Assembly: GCA_017412625.1 (NCBI GenBank)
Contig: JAFPWZ010000084.1
Location: forward strand, 1-53,610
Direction: 5' to 3'
Source of the DNA: Methanomicrobium sp.
GTDB lineage: Archaea > Halobacteriota > Methanomicrobia > Methanomicrobiales > Methanomicrobiaceae
DNA length: 53,610 bases
Shown: one piece after another, positions 42,087-49,595 of the stretch
Layout of the letters: each line of letters begins with the position of its first letter
Numbering within the stretch: position 1 is the first letter of the stretch
Translations under genes and position numbers: made by a program
The notes under the pieces: model-generated
What the model saw: the letters and a program-made list of their open reading frames with translations, nothing else
Databases searched by the model: none
What the model was told of the DNA's origin: nothing

Positions 42087-43076
42087 TTATTCCTCTTTTA
42101 CCTTCTCCGCGGCTTCAAAGAACTTCTCGTAATGCTTTGTCTTTTTCAGTATCATGAACGAGAGCTTATCGCCAAGCGAGAACTTAAACGTCCCGCCCGC
42201 CGCCGGAGGATGACCGCCGCCGTTAAACTTCTTCGCTATGAGGTGGCTCACCGGCGGCACCGAACGCACCGAGAACTTGCCGTTTTCGGCGACGATGACC
42301 TCGATATCGGTACCCATCCTGTCGCGAATGGCGTGCGCCGTTTCACTGGGGTATCCGTAAAGCGGCGCAAAGGCAATCTTATAGCGCCCCTGCATTATCC
42401 GCGTGTGCTTTATGCTCTTTTTTATCGCCGCGTTCTTCTCTTCCTCGATTACGCGGTATATCTCCCGAATTTCGTCGTTGATGAGTTTCCCGTCCAGAAA
42501 GCAGTCGCGGACGCACTCCAGATTCTCGCGCTTCGTGCAGACTTCGCCGAGCACCTTCGAATCCGGCACCTCATGCTTCCAGAGGTCATAGTCGCAGACA
42601 ATCTTTGCAATCTCCCCCGAATGCCCGTCTTCGGGAAGGAGGTCGCTTCTGACAATGCAGGTCGCACATACCGAGGTATCGACGCGGAGGTATTTCACAA
42701 GCGGCGTTATCTCGTTTATCTCTTCGTCCGTCCACCTGTGATGGTCGCGCCATTCCACAACCCAGCCGTTCTCCTTCGCTGTCTCAAGAGACCGGGCACA
42801 GGCGCTGTTGTAACCGATATCGGATATGCTCAGAATGTCCCCTTTTCCCGCCATCCTTGCGATATCGTCCAGATTCTTCGCAAATTTGGATACGGAGGAG
42901 AACTTTGTCACGACGTCTTCGTATTTCAGTCTGTGCACGGCGTCGCAGCCTACGGCGTCAAGGTCGTTATGCGTCAGATGGACGATATGACCTTTTCTCT
43001 CGTTGATTTCCTGTGACAATTTGATTTTTTTGCCTTTTTTGGCGCCGTCAGCCTGCATATCCGAATTATTGCTCAT
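42087..43076 (-). CDS. DHH-family phosphoesterase
   Basis: A 329-residue DHH/DHHA1 protein distinct from the RecJ-like one at 18323. THNDLDAVG at 35-43 and RDHH near residue 110 form the metal site, and GGGHPPAAGG near 296-305 is the DHHA1 motif. Its compact size fits the NrnA-like/oligoribonuclease or cyclic dinucleotide phosphodiesterase branch more than a processive nuclease. Substrate is uncertain. A Lys-rich N-terminus (residues 10-28) precedes the domain; M1 is preferred because no better start is evident. Confidence 0.86.
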   Translation of the reverse strand: MSNNSDMQADGAKKGKKIKLSQEINERKGHIVHLTHNDLDAVGCDAVHRLKYEDVVTKFSSVSKFAKNLDDIARMAGKGDILSISDIGYNSACARSLETAKENGWVVEWRDHHRWTDEEINEITPLVKYLRVDTSVCATCIVRSDLLPEDGHSGEIAKIVCDYDLWKHEVPDSKVLGEVCTKRENLECVRDCFLDGKLINDEIREIYRVIEEEKNAAIKKSIKHTRIMQGRYKIAFAPLYGYPSETAHAIRDRMGTDIEVIVAENGKFSVRSVPPVSHLIAKKFNGGGHPPAAGGTFKFSLGDKLSFMILKKTKHYEKFFEAAEKVKEE

Positions 43077-43167
43077 CTTTGACTCTCTCGGGACTCTGTT
43101 GACAATATATTATTGCCTAATTATATTGATTTTCCGTGATAGTCAATTTTTGCGATATGATATGCGG

Positions 43168-43443
43168 TCAGGTTTCCGGTGTATCATCATTCTTTTTCGC
43201 GATCAGCGAACCTGCGAGGAGTCCGAGCAGCATACCCGCCATCATTCCGATGCCGACATTGATGTGCAGAGCGACGCTTAAGGCAACGCCGAAGCACATT
43301 CCCAAAGCCATACCCTCGGAAACGTATTCGCCGTCCCCGTCATTCTTCTTCAGAACTGCCGCCCTTGCAAAAAAGACGGCAAGCATGAGTCCGATTGCAA
43401 TCCAGGGCAATGCCGCGTCGATAAACCCGTAAACGTCGTTCAT
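43168..43443 (-). CDS. Small membrane protein, two to three TM segments
   Basis: A 91-residue protein with one hydrophobic helix at about 10-29 and two more at 45-80, joined by a charged loop. The Gly-rich helices (GMCFGVALSVALHINVGIGMMAGMLLGLLAG) resemble small hypothetical membrane proteins. No family recognised. It lies 27 bases after the neighbouring small membrane protein gene, and the two may be cotranscribed. Confidence 0.6.
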   Translation of the reverse strand: MNDVYGFIDAALPWIAIGLMLAVFFARAAVLKKNDGDGEYVSEGMALGMCFGVALSVALHINVGIGMMAGMLLGLLAGSLIAKKNDDTPET

Positions 43444-43470
43444 GACCCGTTACCTCACCCGATTACAATT

Positions 43471-43713
43471 TCAGCAATCGGGTTTTTCTTCGCGGTTGCC
43501 GCCCGAATAATACAGAATGTATGTCGCCGCCGCAAACAGTCCTATTCCGACCCAGAACCCGCCGAAGCCGCCGTCGGCAATAACGAATACCGCCGCACAG
43601 TACAGCACCAGCGCCGCAAGTTTCAATGCATCTTTTATGATATTTTCATTCACTTTTCTGTTCGTATTTTCAGTCATATTTTCGCTCATTTTTTCGTTCA
43701 CCTTTTTATTCAT
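43471..43713 (-). CDS. Small membrane protein with a repeat-encoded N-terminus
   Basis: An 80-residue protein with two membrane segments (about 31-48 and 52-70) and a short charged tail. Residues 5-24 are five tetrapeptides (VNEK, MSEN, MTEN, TNRK, VNEN) encoded by a 12-base repeat. Several ATG codons inside the repeat are possible starts, so the true N-terminus is uncertain and the repeat might even be a leader. No family recognised. Confidence 0.55.
   Translation of the reverse strand: MNKKVNEKMSENMTENTNRKVNENIIKDALKLAALVLYCAAVFVIADGGFGGFWVGIGLFAAATYILYYSGGNREEKPDC
43642..43701 (-). repeat. In-frame 12-base tandem repeat (5 units)
   Basis: Five 12-base units on the minus strand (for example ATGAGCGAAAAT, ATGACTGAAAAT) encode the N-terminal tetrapeptides of the small membrane protein. 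The array at 43738-43814 lies about 40 bases upstream and shares the CATT/AATG-rich character. Confidence 0.75.
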
Positions 43714-43737
43714 TATTTTTCATTATTTGCTCGCAGT

Positions 43738-43814
43738 TCGCTCATTATCTGTTCATTATCTGTTCATTATCTGCTCATTATTTGCTCATTATTTGCTCAT
43801 TGTCTGCTCATTTT
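43738..43814. repeat. Seven-unit 11-base tandem repeat overlapping the tetR end
   Basis: Seven 11-base units on the plus strand, CTGTTCATTAT or CTGCTCATTAT with small changes, run without spacers. The last unit overlaps the tetR stop codon (43808-43810). Read on the minus strand they supply repeated TGA-containing ATGAGCA motifs. Confidence 0.85.
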
Positions 43815-44407
43815 TTCATGTAAACGGCGCAGAAGTGCCGTAAATGTCTCTCAATGCTCTCTTCAATCTCTTTCACGGACTGCGGCTGCCTGTCCGCCTT
43901 TGCGATGAGAAGCACCGCCGGAGCGGTAAGCTCCGTTGCAAGCAGTGCCGGATCGTCCTCTCCGACCAGCCCTTTTTTCATCATCTCTTCTAGAATGCGG
44001 GCATACATCCGCTGAATGCCGCTCAGCTGATGCATGGTGGTAACCTCGGCGATTCTTTCGTTCCTGAACTGCTCCTGCACAAGAAGCATTCTTGTCTTTC
44101 GGATTACGGGATCGCGGATTGTAAACGAAATCCTGCGCATCTCCGCCCGTATGAACTCTTCGCCGCTCTCCGGCACCTTCCCGATATTCATCTCGGAGCC
44201 GAACATCCCTTCGTAATGTGCCTGTGCGGAATCTATGAGAGCGTTGAGGATATCCTCCTTGCCCGCATAGTGCTTGTAGAGCGACGGCGCTTTTATCCCG
44301 ACACTGCCCGCTATCTCTTCCACGCTTGTTCCGTCGTAGCCGTTCTCCGAGAAGAGCGTCAGTGCCGCATCCAGTATCCTGTCTTTTGTGGACATCTCAC
44401 CTTTCAT
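43808..44407 (-). CDS. TetR-family transcriptional regulator
   Basis: A 199-residue regulator: N-terminal HTH (DRILDAALTLFSENGYDGTSVEEIAGSVGIKAPSLYKHYAGKEDIL, about 7-52) and a helical ligand domain with a likely C-terminal extension. The open frame extends 34 codons upstream, but these run through an operator-like array, so MKGEMSTKD (44407) is preferred; MSTKD (44395) is also possible. GGTGAG lies directly against the latter, too close to be a normal site. It probably represses its own gene, and possibly others, through the array. The cyclophilin-like gene ends about 85 bases upstream. Confidence 0.88.
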   Translation of the reverse strand: MKGEMSTKDRILDAALTLFSENGYDGTSVEEIAGSVGIKAPSLYKHYAGKEDILNALIDSAQAHYEGMFGSEMNIGKVPESGEEFIRAEMRRISFTIRDPVIRKTRMLLVQEQFRNERIAEVTTMHQLSGIQRMYARILEEMMKKGLVGEDDPALLATELTAPAVLLIAKADRQPQSVKEIEESIERHLRHFCAVYMKK

Positions 44408-44409
44408 GT

Positions 44410-44451
44410 TGCTAATACTCATTAGCCGTTTATGGCTAATAAACGTTAGCC
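44410..44451. promoter_or_regulatory. Operator array at the tetR promoter
   Basis: Read on the minus strand, GGCTAA, TTAGCC, GGCTAA and TTAGCA occur in turn, each separated by six bases (CGTTTA, ATAAAC, TGAGTA). Successive pairs form overlapping inverted repeats, as TetR dimers bind. The TTTATTAG inside the array is a plausible TATA element, so occupancy would block the promoter. The array is adjacent to the regulator start. Confidence 0.7.
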
Positions 44452-44492
44452 TTCGGCGGCAAAAAAATCGGTTCATCGATAAAGGACACAGA

Positions 44493-44972
44493 TCATACGG
44501 CTTCAACATGTATCGTGCCGGATAGATTCTTTATCCTGTCACCGCCTTCAGCAACCTCACCGAGAAGATACAGACCGGGATATGCAGGGGCATCGCCGTA
44601 GTACATCACCGCATTACCCCACGGCGAGAAGAGCGCAAGCGTGCCTGCGGGGCAGTCCCCCTCAATACCGCCGGTCGTATCGATTTTCTGCGGCGGAGTA
44701 AAGATCTTCTCGTTATTCGAGTAATTCTGCACCTCCGCATCAACAGGGAGCATCTCATACAGGCTCTTTGAGGAAGGGCTGTCGTTAAGCCGGAATATGA
44801 CGGTACTGGTGACGTCGGAAACTTTTATCATCATCTCTTTTTCCTCCGCGATAATTCCGGTCTGCTCCCGAGAGCCGGATACTGCATTTCCCGCAGACAT
44901 CATTGCAATTGCCGCAAACACGACAATCAGAAGCAATGCGATTACGGATATAATAAGGACTTTCTTTGTCAT
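44493..44972 (-). CDS. Membrane-anchored cyclophilin-like fold protein
   Basis: A 159-residue protein with an N-terminal membrane or signal segment (about 5-27), then a beta-barrel domain of the cyclophilin-like type found in bacterial and archaeal small proteins (TVIFRLNDSPSSKSLYEMLPVDAEVQNYSNNEKIFTPP, ALFSPWGNAVMYYGDAPAYPGLYLLGEV). It probably faces outside. Function unknown. It lies upstream of the tetR operator array on the same strand, so it may belong to the same regulatory unit. Confidence 0.78.
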   Translation of the reverse strand: MTKKVLIISVIALLLIVVFAAIAMMSAGNAVSGSREQTGIIAEEKEMMIKVSDVTSTVIFRLNDSPSSKSLYEMLPVDAEVQNYSNNEKIFTPPQKIDTTGGIEGDCPAGTLALFSPWGNAVMYYGDAPAYPGLYLLGEVAEGGDRIKNLSGTIHVEAV

Positions 44973-45050
44973 ATGAACAATAAATCAAATAGTTTATATG
45001 TGCAGATATCCAATATTAATTTCGCAAATCTGACAGATGTCGTTTTGTTT

Positions 45051-45124
45051 GCCTCAGTAGCTCAGACTGGGAGAGCGCCAGACTGAAGATCTGGTTGTCC
45101 CCGGTTCAAATCCGGGTTGAGGCA
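45051..45124 (+). tRNA. tRNA-Phe (GAA)
   Basis: A 74-base tRNA: acceptor GCCTCAG/TTGAGGC with a G-U pair, anticodon stem CCAGA/TCTGG around CTGAAGA (anticodon GAA), T loop TTCAAAT and discriminator A. No intron and no encoded CCA. Possible TATA elements, TTTATATG and CAATATTAAT, lie 50 and 35 bases upstream. Confidence 0.96.
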
Positions 45125-45560
45125 TCCGTTTTACGCTTTTTTGCAGTTATTTTCACGATTCAGACTACAAATATACATATTCAAAACTGTTTAAAACTGT
45201 TTCAAAACGGCTTCAAAAATGTTTTAATATTGCTTCAAATAATGCAAAACTATTCCAAATTATAGCGCTTTTTCACATCGTCGCTCGAATATGTCTTCCT
45301 GCTCTTCTGCGACATCATGGTATCCAAGTCGGCGATCTGCCCGTCAGCCGTCCTGTTTTTCGTTATTCGCTTATTGATTCGCATATAATTTACTCAGCCG
45401 CGAAATGTCATAATCTTTCTTGCCGAAAACCGATGAAAAAACTAATAGTGCATAAACGGAGATTATCTGTCATACAATTGCACACTCAAACAGATTAAAA
45501 AGTGATCCGAACAAGATACTACTCATAACATATCTGGATAAAAACAATTCCGGGGATAAT
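45125..45560. other. AT-rich spacer with one weak small frame
   Basis: Apart from the small minus-strand frame at 45250-45384 no gene is visible. 45178-45245 carries CAAAACTGTTT and CTTCAAAAATG-type degenerate repeats. The right end holds an AT-rich promoter region for the BRO/DinD-like gene, whose GGGGATAAT ribosome-binding site abuts the ATG at 45561. Confidence 0.5.
45250..45384 (-). CDS. Possible 44-residue small protein
   Basis: A charged peptide, MRINKRITKNRTADGQIADL at the start and SSDDVKKRYNLE at the end. It has sensible codon use but no recognised family and no clear ribosome-binding site. It could be an antitoxin-like small protein or a remnant. Confidence is low because it rests on frame and composition alone. 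Confidence 0.3.
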   Translation of the reverse strand: MRINKRITKNRTADGQIADLDTMMSQKSRKTYSSDDVKKRYNLE

Positions 45561-46109
45561 ATGGACAGAGCAACAATCGATAAACTCTTCGCACAGTTCG
45601 AATCCTGCCGTCACATCGACAGCGGCGTTGAACTCTGGATGGCAAAAGACCTTCAGACTCTTCTGGGATACCTCGACCCGCGGGACTTCTTCGTCGTCGT
45701 CGAAAAAGCAAAACTCGCCTGTCAGGACTCACGCGGCGTCGTAAAACACAACTTCGTCCCCGTCAGAAAACTCGTCAGAAAGAACGGGAAAGTTCAGAAG
45801 GTCGTCGGCGATCACAAACTCACGCGTCTGGCATGCTACTATGTCGCAAAAAACTGCGGATTCAGAAGCGACCCCATAACCTTCGCACAGGTCTACTTCG
45901 CCATCCCCGTCCGCAGACCCGACATAATCGAAGAACACTTAAAAAGTCAGGAAGCGGCATCGGATACGGCGGCAGGCAGCCCGTCACGCAGCGGAGAAAC
46001 GGCGGATCATACGGAAACGGAGTTCTCGCACGGCATGGACTTCCGCGGCTTCGGAAGCATAAGCTCCAGATTCGGCGGCAAAAAACCCGGCTCGGCACGA
46101 AGAAGATAA
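45561..46109 (+). CDS. BRO-N/DinD-like protein, short form
   Basis: A 182-residue protein resembling the N-terminal part of DNA damage-inducible protein D and BRO-family proteins: FESCRHIDSGVELWMAKDLQTLLGY, FFVVVEKAKLACQDS, HKLTRLACYYVAKNCGFRSDPITFAQVYFAI. These domains are usually DNA-binding. It is shorter than DinD (about 270), ending in a low-complexity Ser/Gly/Arg tail after residue 130, so the C-terminal half is missing or replaced. GGGGATAAT precedes the ATG. It lies beside the Ech operon with no obvious link. Confidence 0.75.
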   Translation: MDRATIDKLFAQFESCRHIDSGVELWMAKDLQTLLGYLDPRDFFVVVEKAKLACQDSRGVVKHNFVPVRKLVRKNGKVQKVVGDHKLTRLACYYVAKNCGFRSDPITFAQVYFAIPVRRPDIIEEHLKSQEAASDTAAGSPSRSGETADHTETEFSHGMDFRGFGSISSRFGGKKPGSARRR

Positions 46110-46254
46110 AATACCCATATACCCAATCAAATTCCCAAATCAAATTCCCGATACACTTTTTTAACGGCAAAAACGCAAAACCGCAAAACCTCAATAATTG
46201 AATATTTTACAATTTTGAAAAAATTGAAAAAATTGAAAAATTGTTCCTTCCTGA

Positions 46255-46638
46255 TTATGCGGCCGTCTCTTCGGCGGCAGGCTTCTCCTCGACCGGCTTA
46301 CCCTTATAGACATCCACATCGGTCTCGCCGGCGACAATCGGCGGATGATAGACATTCGTCTGATAAATCCCGCCCTTATTGCAGTTCTCCGCGCAGGAAT
46401 TACAGCAGATGCACCAGAGCCTGTTAATGCTCCATGTCCTCTCGTTCCTGTTCACCGTAATCGCATCGGCGGGGCAGTGCTTAGCGCAGAGACCGCAGAA
46501 GATACACTTATCGATATCAATCTCCATCTGACCGCGGGTGCCCTCAAAGCGCTTCGCAGGCTCTGCCGGATAGCGAATCGTCGCCGGCTTCTTAAACAGC
46601 GACTTCAGAACCGTCTTCGTCATCGAAAATAATCCCAT
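46255..46638 (-). CDS. echF: Ech hydrogenase subunit EchF (2[4Fe-4S] ferredoxin-like)
   Basis: The electron-entry subunit of Ech, which exchanges electrons with ferredoxin. The 127-residue protein has two cluster motifs: CIFCGLCAKHC (about 41-51) and CICCNSCAENC (about 71-81), each with the CxxCxxCxxxC spacing, although the second ends in Asn rather than Pro. The tail (from about residue 100) is Glu/Pro/Ala-rich, like extensions seen on several other genes in this window. Last gene of echABCDEF; six bases separate it from echE. Confidence 0.94.
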   Translation of the reverse strand: MGLFSMTKTVLKSLFKKPATIRYPAEPAKRFEGTRGQMEIDIDKCIFCGLCAKHCPADAITVNRNERTWSINRLWCICCNSCAENCNKGGIYQTNVYHPPIVAGETDVDVYKGKPVEEKPAAEETAA

Positions 46639-46644
46639 TCTCTT

Positions 46645-47724
46645 TCACCTCTCCGCACAACCGATACACGGGTCGATTGAAAGCACAATCACAGGCACAT
46701 CCGCCATCTGACAGCCCTCGAGCATCTTCACAAGCGGCGGTATGTTCGCCGACGACGGAGTCCTCACGCGTTCTCTCAGGATATTCTTCGAGCCGTTCGC
46801 CTTCACATAGTGGATGCACTCGCCGCGAGGCTGCTCGACCCTCGAGAAGTATTCGCCGTCGGGGTTGCCCTTGACCTTGACCTCGATATCGCCCGCGGGG
46901 ATGTTCGCCGCCGCCTGCTTAATGAGATCCACGGACTGTGCAAGCTCCTTTGCCCTCACTATACATCTCGCATAGCAGTCGCAGCCCGTCTCGACAATCG
47001 GCTTGAAATCCAGACTGCCGTAAGCGGAATAACCCGTCTGCCTCAGATCGAGTGCAATGCCGCTTCCCTTCGCAACCGGACCGACGGCGCCCAGCTTATG
47101 CGCATCCTCCTTCGAGAGCATACCCACGCCGACCGACCTGTGCTTTACGCTCGCGTCATCGAAGAAGACATGGCAGAGATCCTCGATCTCGCCGCCGATG
47201 GAATCCAGCTTTGAGGTCATCTCCTTGAGTTTCGCATCCGAAATATCGCGTCTTACGCCGCCGACCTTGCAGACACCCTGAATGACCCTGCCGCCGGTGG
47301 TCTCCTCCATCGCGTCGAGGATGCTCTCGCGAATCTTCCATGCGTTCATGAACAGATTCTCAAAGCCCATCGCATCCGCATAAAGACCGAGCCAGAGCAG
47401 GTGGCTGTGAAGCCTCGAATACTCGCTCCAGATAGTTCTCAGATACTGGGCACGCTCGGGAACCTGCAGGTCCATAATCGACTCGATTGCCTTACAGTAT
47501 CCGACGCTGTGCGTGAAACTGCATATACCGCAGATACGCTCGGCAATATAGACAAAGTCCTTGAAATCGCGCTTCTCGACAAGTTTCTCGAGACCGCGGT
47601 GGACATACCCTATCGAGGGTATTGCCTCAACAACCCTCTCGTCCTCCAGAACCAGATCCAGATGAATCGGCTCGGGAAGAACCGGGTGCTGGGGACCGAA
47701 CGGAACAACAATTCTTCCTGCCAT
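46645..47724 (-). CDS. echE: Ech hydrogenase large subunit EchE
   Basis: Homologue of NuoD and the [NiFe] catalytic subunit of Ech, 359 residues. Both nickel-ligand motifs are intact: RICGIC with C65 and C68, and DPCIGC with C353 and C356 near the end. This shows a true hydrogenase rather than a complex I relative. The protein stops three residues after the last ligand, so no C-terminal peptide of the kind removed from other [NiFe] large subunits is visible. The ATG abuts the echD stop codon. Confidence 0.97.
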   Translation of the reverse strand: MAGRIVVPFGPQHPVLPEPIHLDLVLEDERVVEAIPSIGYVHRGLEKLVEKRDFKDFVYIAERICGICSFTHSVGYCKAIESIMDLQVPERAQYLRTIWSEYSRLHSHLLWLGLYADAMGFENLFMNAWKIRESILDAMEETTGGRVIQGVCKVGGVRRDISDAKLKEMTSKLDSIGGEIEDLCHVFFDDASVKHRSVGVGMLSKEDAHKLGAVGPVAKGSGIALDLRQTGYSAYGSLDFKPIVETGCDCYARCIVRAKELAQSVDLIKQAAANIPAGDIEVKVKGNPDGEYFSRVEQPRGECIHYVKANGSKNILRERVRTPSSANIPPLVKMLEGCQMADVPVIVLSIDPCIGCAER

Positions 47725-48204
47725 CTATGCTTCCTCCTTTTTGCTTCCGGCATCGGCTTTGGCTTCGGGCTTTGTTTCGGTTTTACCGTCCGCCTTTGCT
47801 CCCGCTGCCGCCGCATTCTCCGTCTTTGCCGGCCTGGCCGCTTTGACCTTTGTAACCGTCGGCGTATTGAAAGGATTCTTTATGCTCGTCTTTATCAGAT
47901 TGCCCTTGAAATCGATGGCAATATCCTTTATGCTCACGCCGAAGAGGTCGTGAATCTCGTTCTCGTAGATGAACGCACAGAGATAAACGCCCGTAATACT
48001 CGGAACAACAACGCCTTCGGTAATCTTCAGGCGCAGATTCACGAACCTGTAATCCTTATCGAACGAGTAATTTATCTCGAAGATATCGTCGTATTTGCCG
48101 CAGCCTATCTGAATAAGGCGGTAACCTTCGTCATACATCTTCGAGACCTCGGATACGAGGTTTTCAACCGTGACCTCCGTAATCGTCTGCTCTTCCTTAT
48201 GCAT
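47725..48204 (-). CDS. echD: Ech hydrogenase subunit EchD
   Basis: NuoC-like hydrophilic subunit, 159 residues. The conserved part (1-115) includes EVSKMYDEGYRLIQIGCGKYDD and ITGVYLCAFIYENEIHDLFGV. The last about 43 residues are Ala/Lys/Glu-rich and beyond the usual family end. It lies three bases after the echC stop and abuts echE. Confidence 0.93.
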   Translation of the reverse strand: MHKEEQTITEVTVENLVSEVSKMYDEGYRLIQIGCGKYDDIFEINYSFDKDYRFVNLRLKITEGVVVPSITGVYLCAFIYENEIHDLFGVSIKDIAIDFKGNLIKTSIKNPFNTPTVTKVKAARPAKTENAAAAGAKADGKTETKPEAKADAGSKKEEA

Positions 48205-48206
48205 CT

Positions 48207-48695
48207 TCAGTTACCTCCTTCCTTCTTTTCGCCCGCATTGCTCTTATCGGTCTTCTTACCCTTGTTCTCAGCCGCAAACGCCGCCCTCTTCTCCTCGAGA
48301 ATACCCAGAGCCTTCACGACGCCGTCGATAATCTGCTCGGGTCTCACCGAACATCCGGGGACATAGACATCCACGGGTATGACCTGACCGACGCCGCCCG
48401 CAACATTGTAGCATTCCTTGAAGACACCGCCGGAGCAGGCGCAGATACCCACACCGATAACGACGTTGGGCTTGGGCATCTGATCGTAGATGTTCTTTAT
48501 TACCTCTCTGTTCTGCTCGTTGACACTGCCCGTGACCACAAAGATATCGGCATGCTTCGGATTGCCCGTATTCAGAATGCCGAAGCGCTCCACATCATAC
48601 AGAGGCGTAAGACATGCCAGAACCTCAATGTCGCAACCGTTGCAGCTTGAAGCATCGTAGTGTATAATCCATGGGGATTTAGTTAAACCTGACAT
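48207..48695 (-). CDS. echC: Ech hydrogenase small subunit EchC
   Basis: NuoB-like small subunit with the proximal [4Fe-4S] cluster, 162 residues. Cysteines C18 and C21 (SSCNGC), the GVGICACSGG cysteine and the VPGCSVRPE cysteine are the cluster ligands. A Lys-rich tail of about 25 residues follows the conserved domain. Translationally linked to echB by a three-base gap. Confidence 0.95.
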   Translation of the reverse strand: MSGLTKSPWIIHYDASSCNGCDIEVLACLTPLYDVERFGILNTGNPKHADIFVVTGSVNEQNREVIKNIYDQMPKPNVVIGVGICACSGGVFKECYNVAGGVGQVIPVDVYVPGCSVRPEQIIDGVVKALGILEEKRAAFAAENKGKKTDKSNAGEKKEGGN

Positions 48696-48698
48696 TTT

Positions 48699-49595
48699 TC
48701 ACCTCACAAAATACAGTGCAAACAGATTCAGAAATCCGAGCACCAAAGTAATCGCCCAGCATCCCTTGAAGACGAACTGCCACTTCGCCCTCGATGCCGC
48801 ATTGTCTATGAATATCTCAAGCAGGTATACCGCCGCGATAACGACAATTCCAATCAGCGGCGCCGCAAGTCCGAAGAACAGGAACAGGAATCCCAGCAGG
48901 AATACAAGCTCGTAAAGGTGGGCAATCTCGATCATGCCGAGAGTCGGACCCGAGAACTCGGTCGTAAGACCCTTGACAAGCTCCTGATGCGCATGGTGCG
49001 AGGTCGCGATGTCAAACGGCGACTTGCCGAGCTTTACCGTGAGGATATAGACCATTCCGATGAAGATACCCGGAATCAGAAGAATCGGGGCAGTGCTCGA
49101 GACGACAATGCCGTAACTCTCAAACGAGCCCGTTACCATGTAAAGACCGACCGCCGCCACTATAATCATCGGCTCCACCGACATGAGAGCAATCAGTTCC
49201 CTCTCGGCACCGACATGCGCATAGGGCGAACCCGTCGAGTAGGCGCCGAGTATGAGGAATACGTGCGCCAGTGTCAGTGCAAATATGACAAGCAGGAGAT
49301 CGCTGTTTGCAAAGAGCAGCATGCCCGAGATTACTATGAAGACGAGGTATGCGAAGACCCAGAAGTTCTCCGAGGTCGTAACCACCATCTTCTCCTTCTC
49401 GAAGAGCTTTTTGATATCGTAGAAGGGCTGAAGAACGGGCGGACCGACGCGTCCCTGCATTCTTGCCGTTATCTTCCTGTCAAGTCCCGTTATGATTCCG
49501 CCGACGAGCGGTGCAAGCAGAATAAAGAGCAATGCTCCGATTACCTGCGAAATTCCGAATGTGCCGACTGCCGACGCTGTTGCCGTTTCAATCAT
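48699..49595 (-). CDS. echB: Ech hydrogenase membrane subunit EchB
   Basis: NuoH-like membrane subunit, 298 residues with about eight membrane segments. GLDRKITARMQGRVGPPVLQPFYDIKKLFEKE is the family's cytoplasmic loop, which with its acidic residues near the quinone/ferredoxin interface is thought to link electron flow and ion movement. The stop of echA overlaps its ATG (ATGA). Confidence 0.95.
   Translation of the reverse strand: MIETATASAVGTFGISQVIGALLFILLAPLVGGIITGLDRKITARMQGRVGPPVLQPFYDIKKLFEKEKMVVTTSENFWVFAYLVFIVISGMLLFANSDLLLVIFALTLAHVFLILGAYSTGSPYAHVGAERELIALMSVEPMIIVAAVGLYMVTGSFESYGIVVSSTAPILLIPGIFIGMVYILTVKLGKSPFDIATSHHAHQELVKGLTTEFSGPTLGMIEIAHLYELVFLLGFLFLFFGLAAPLIGIVVIAAVYLLEIFIDNAASRAKWQFVFKGCWAITLVLGFLNLFALYFVR

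Noticed and set aside
44408-44509. N-terminal extension of the TetR protein by 34 residues
   Set aside because: The segment would translate through the operator array and is not typical of TetR N-termini.
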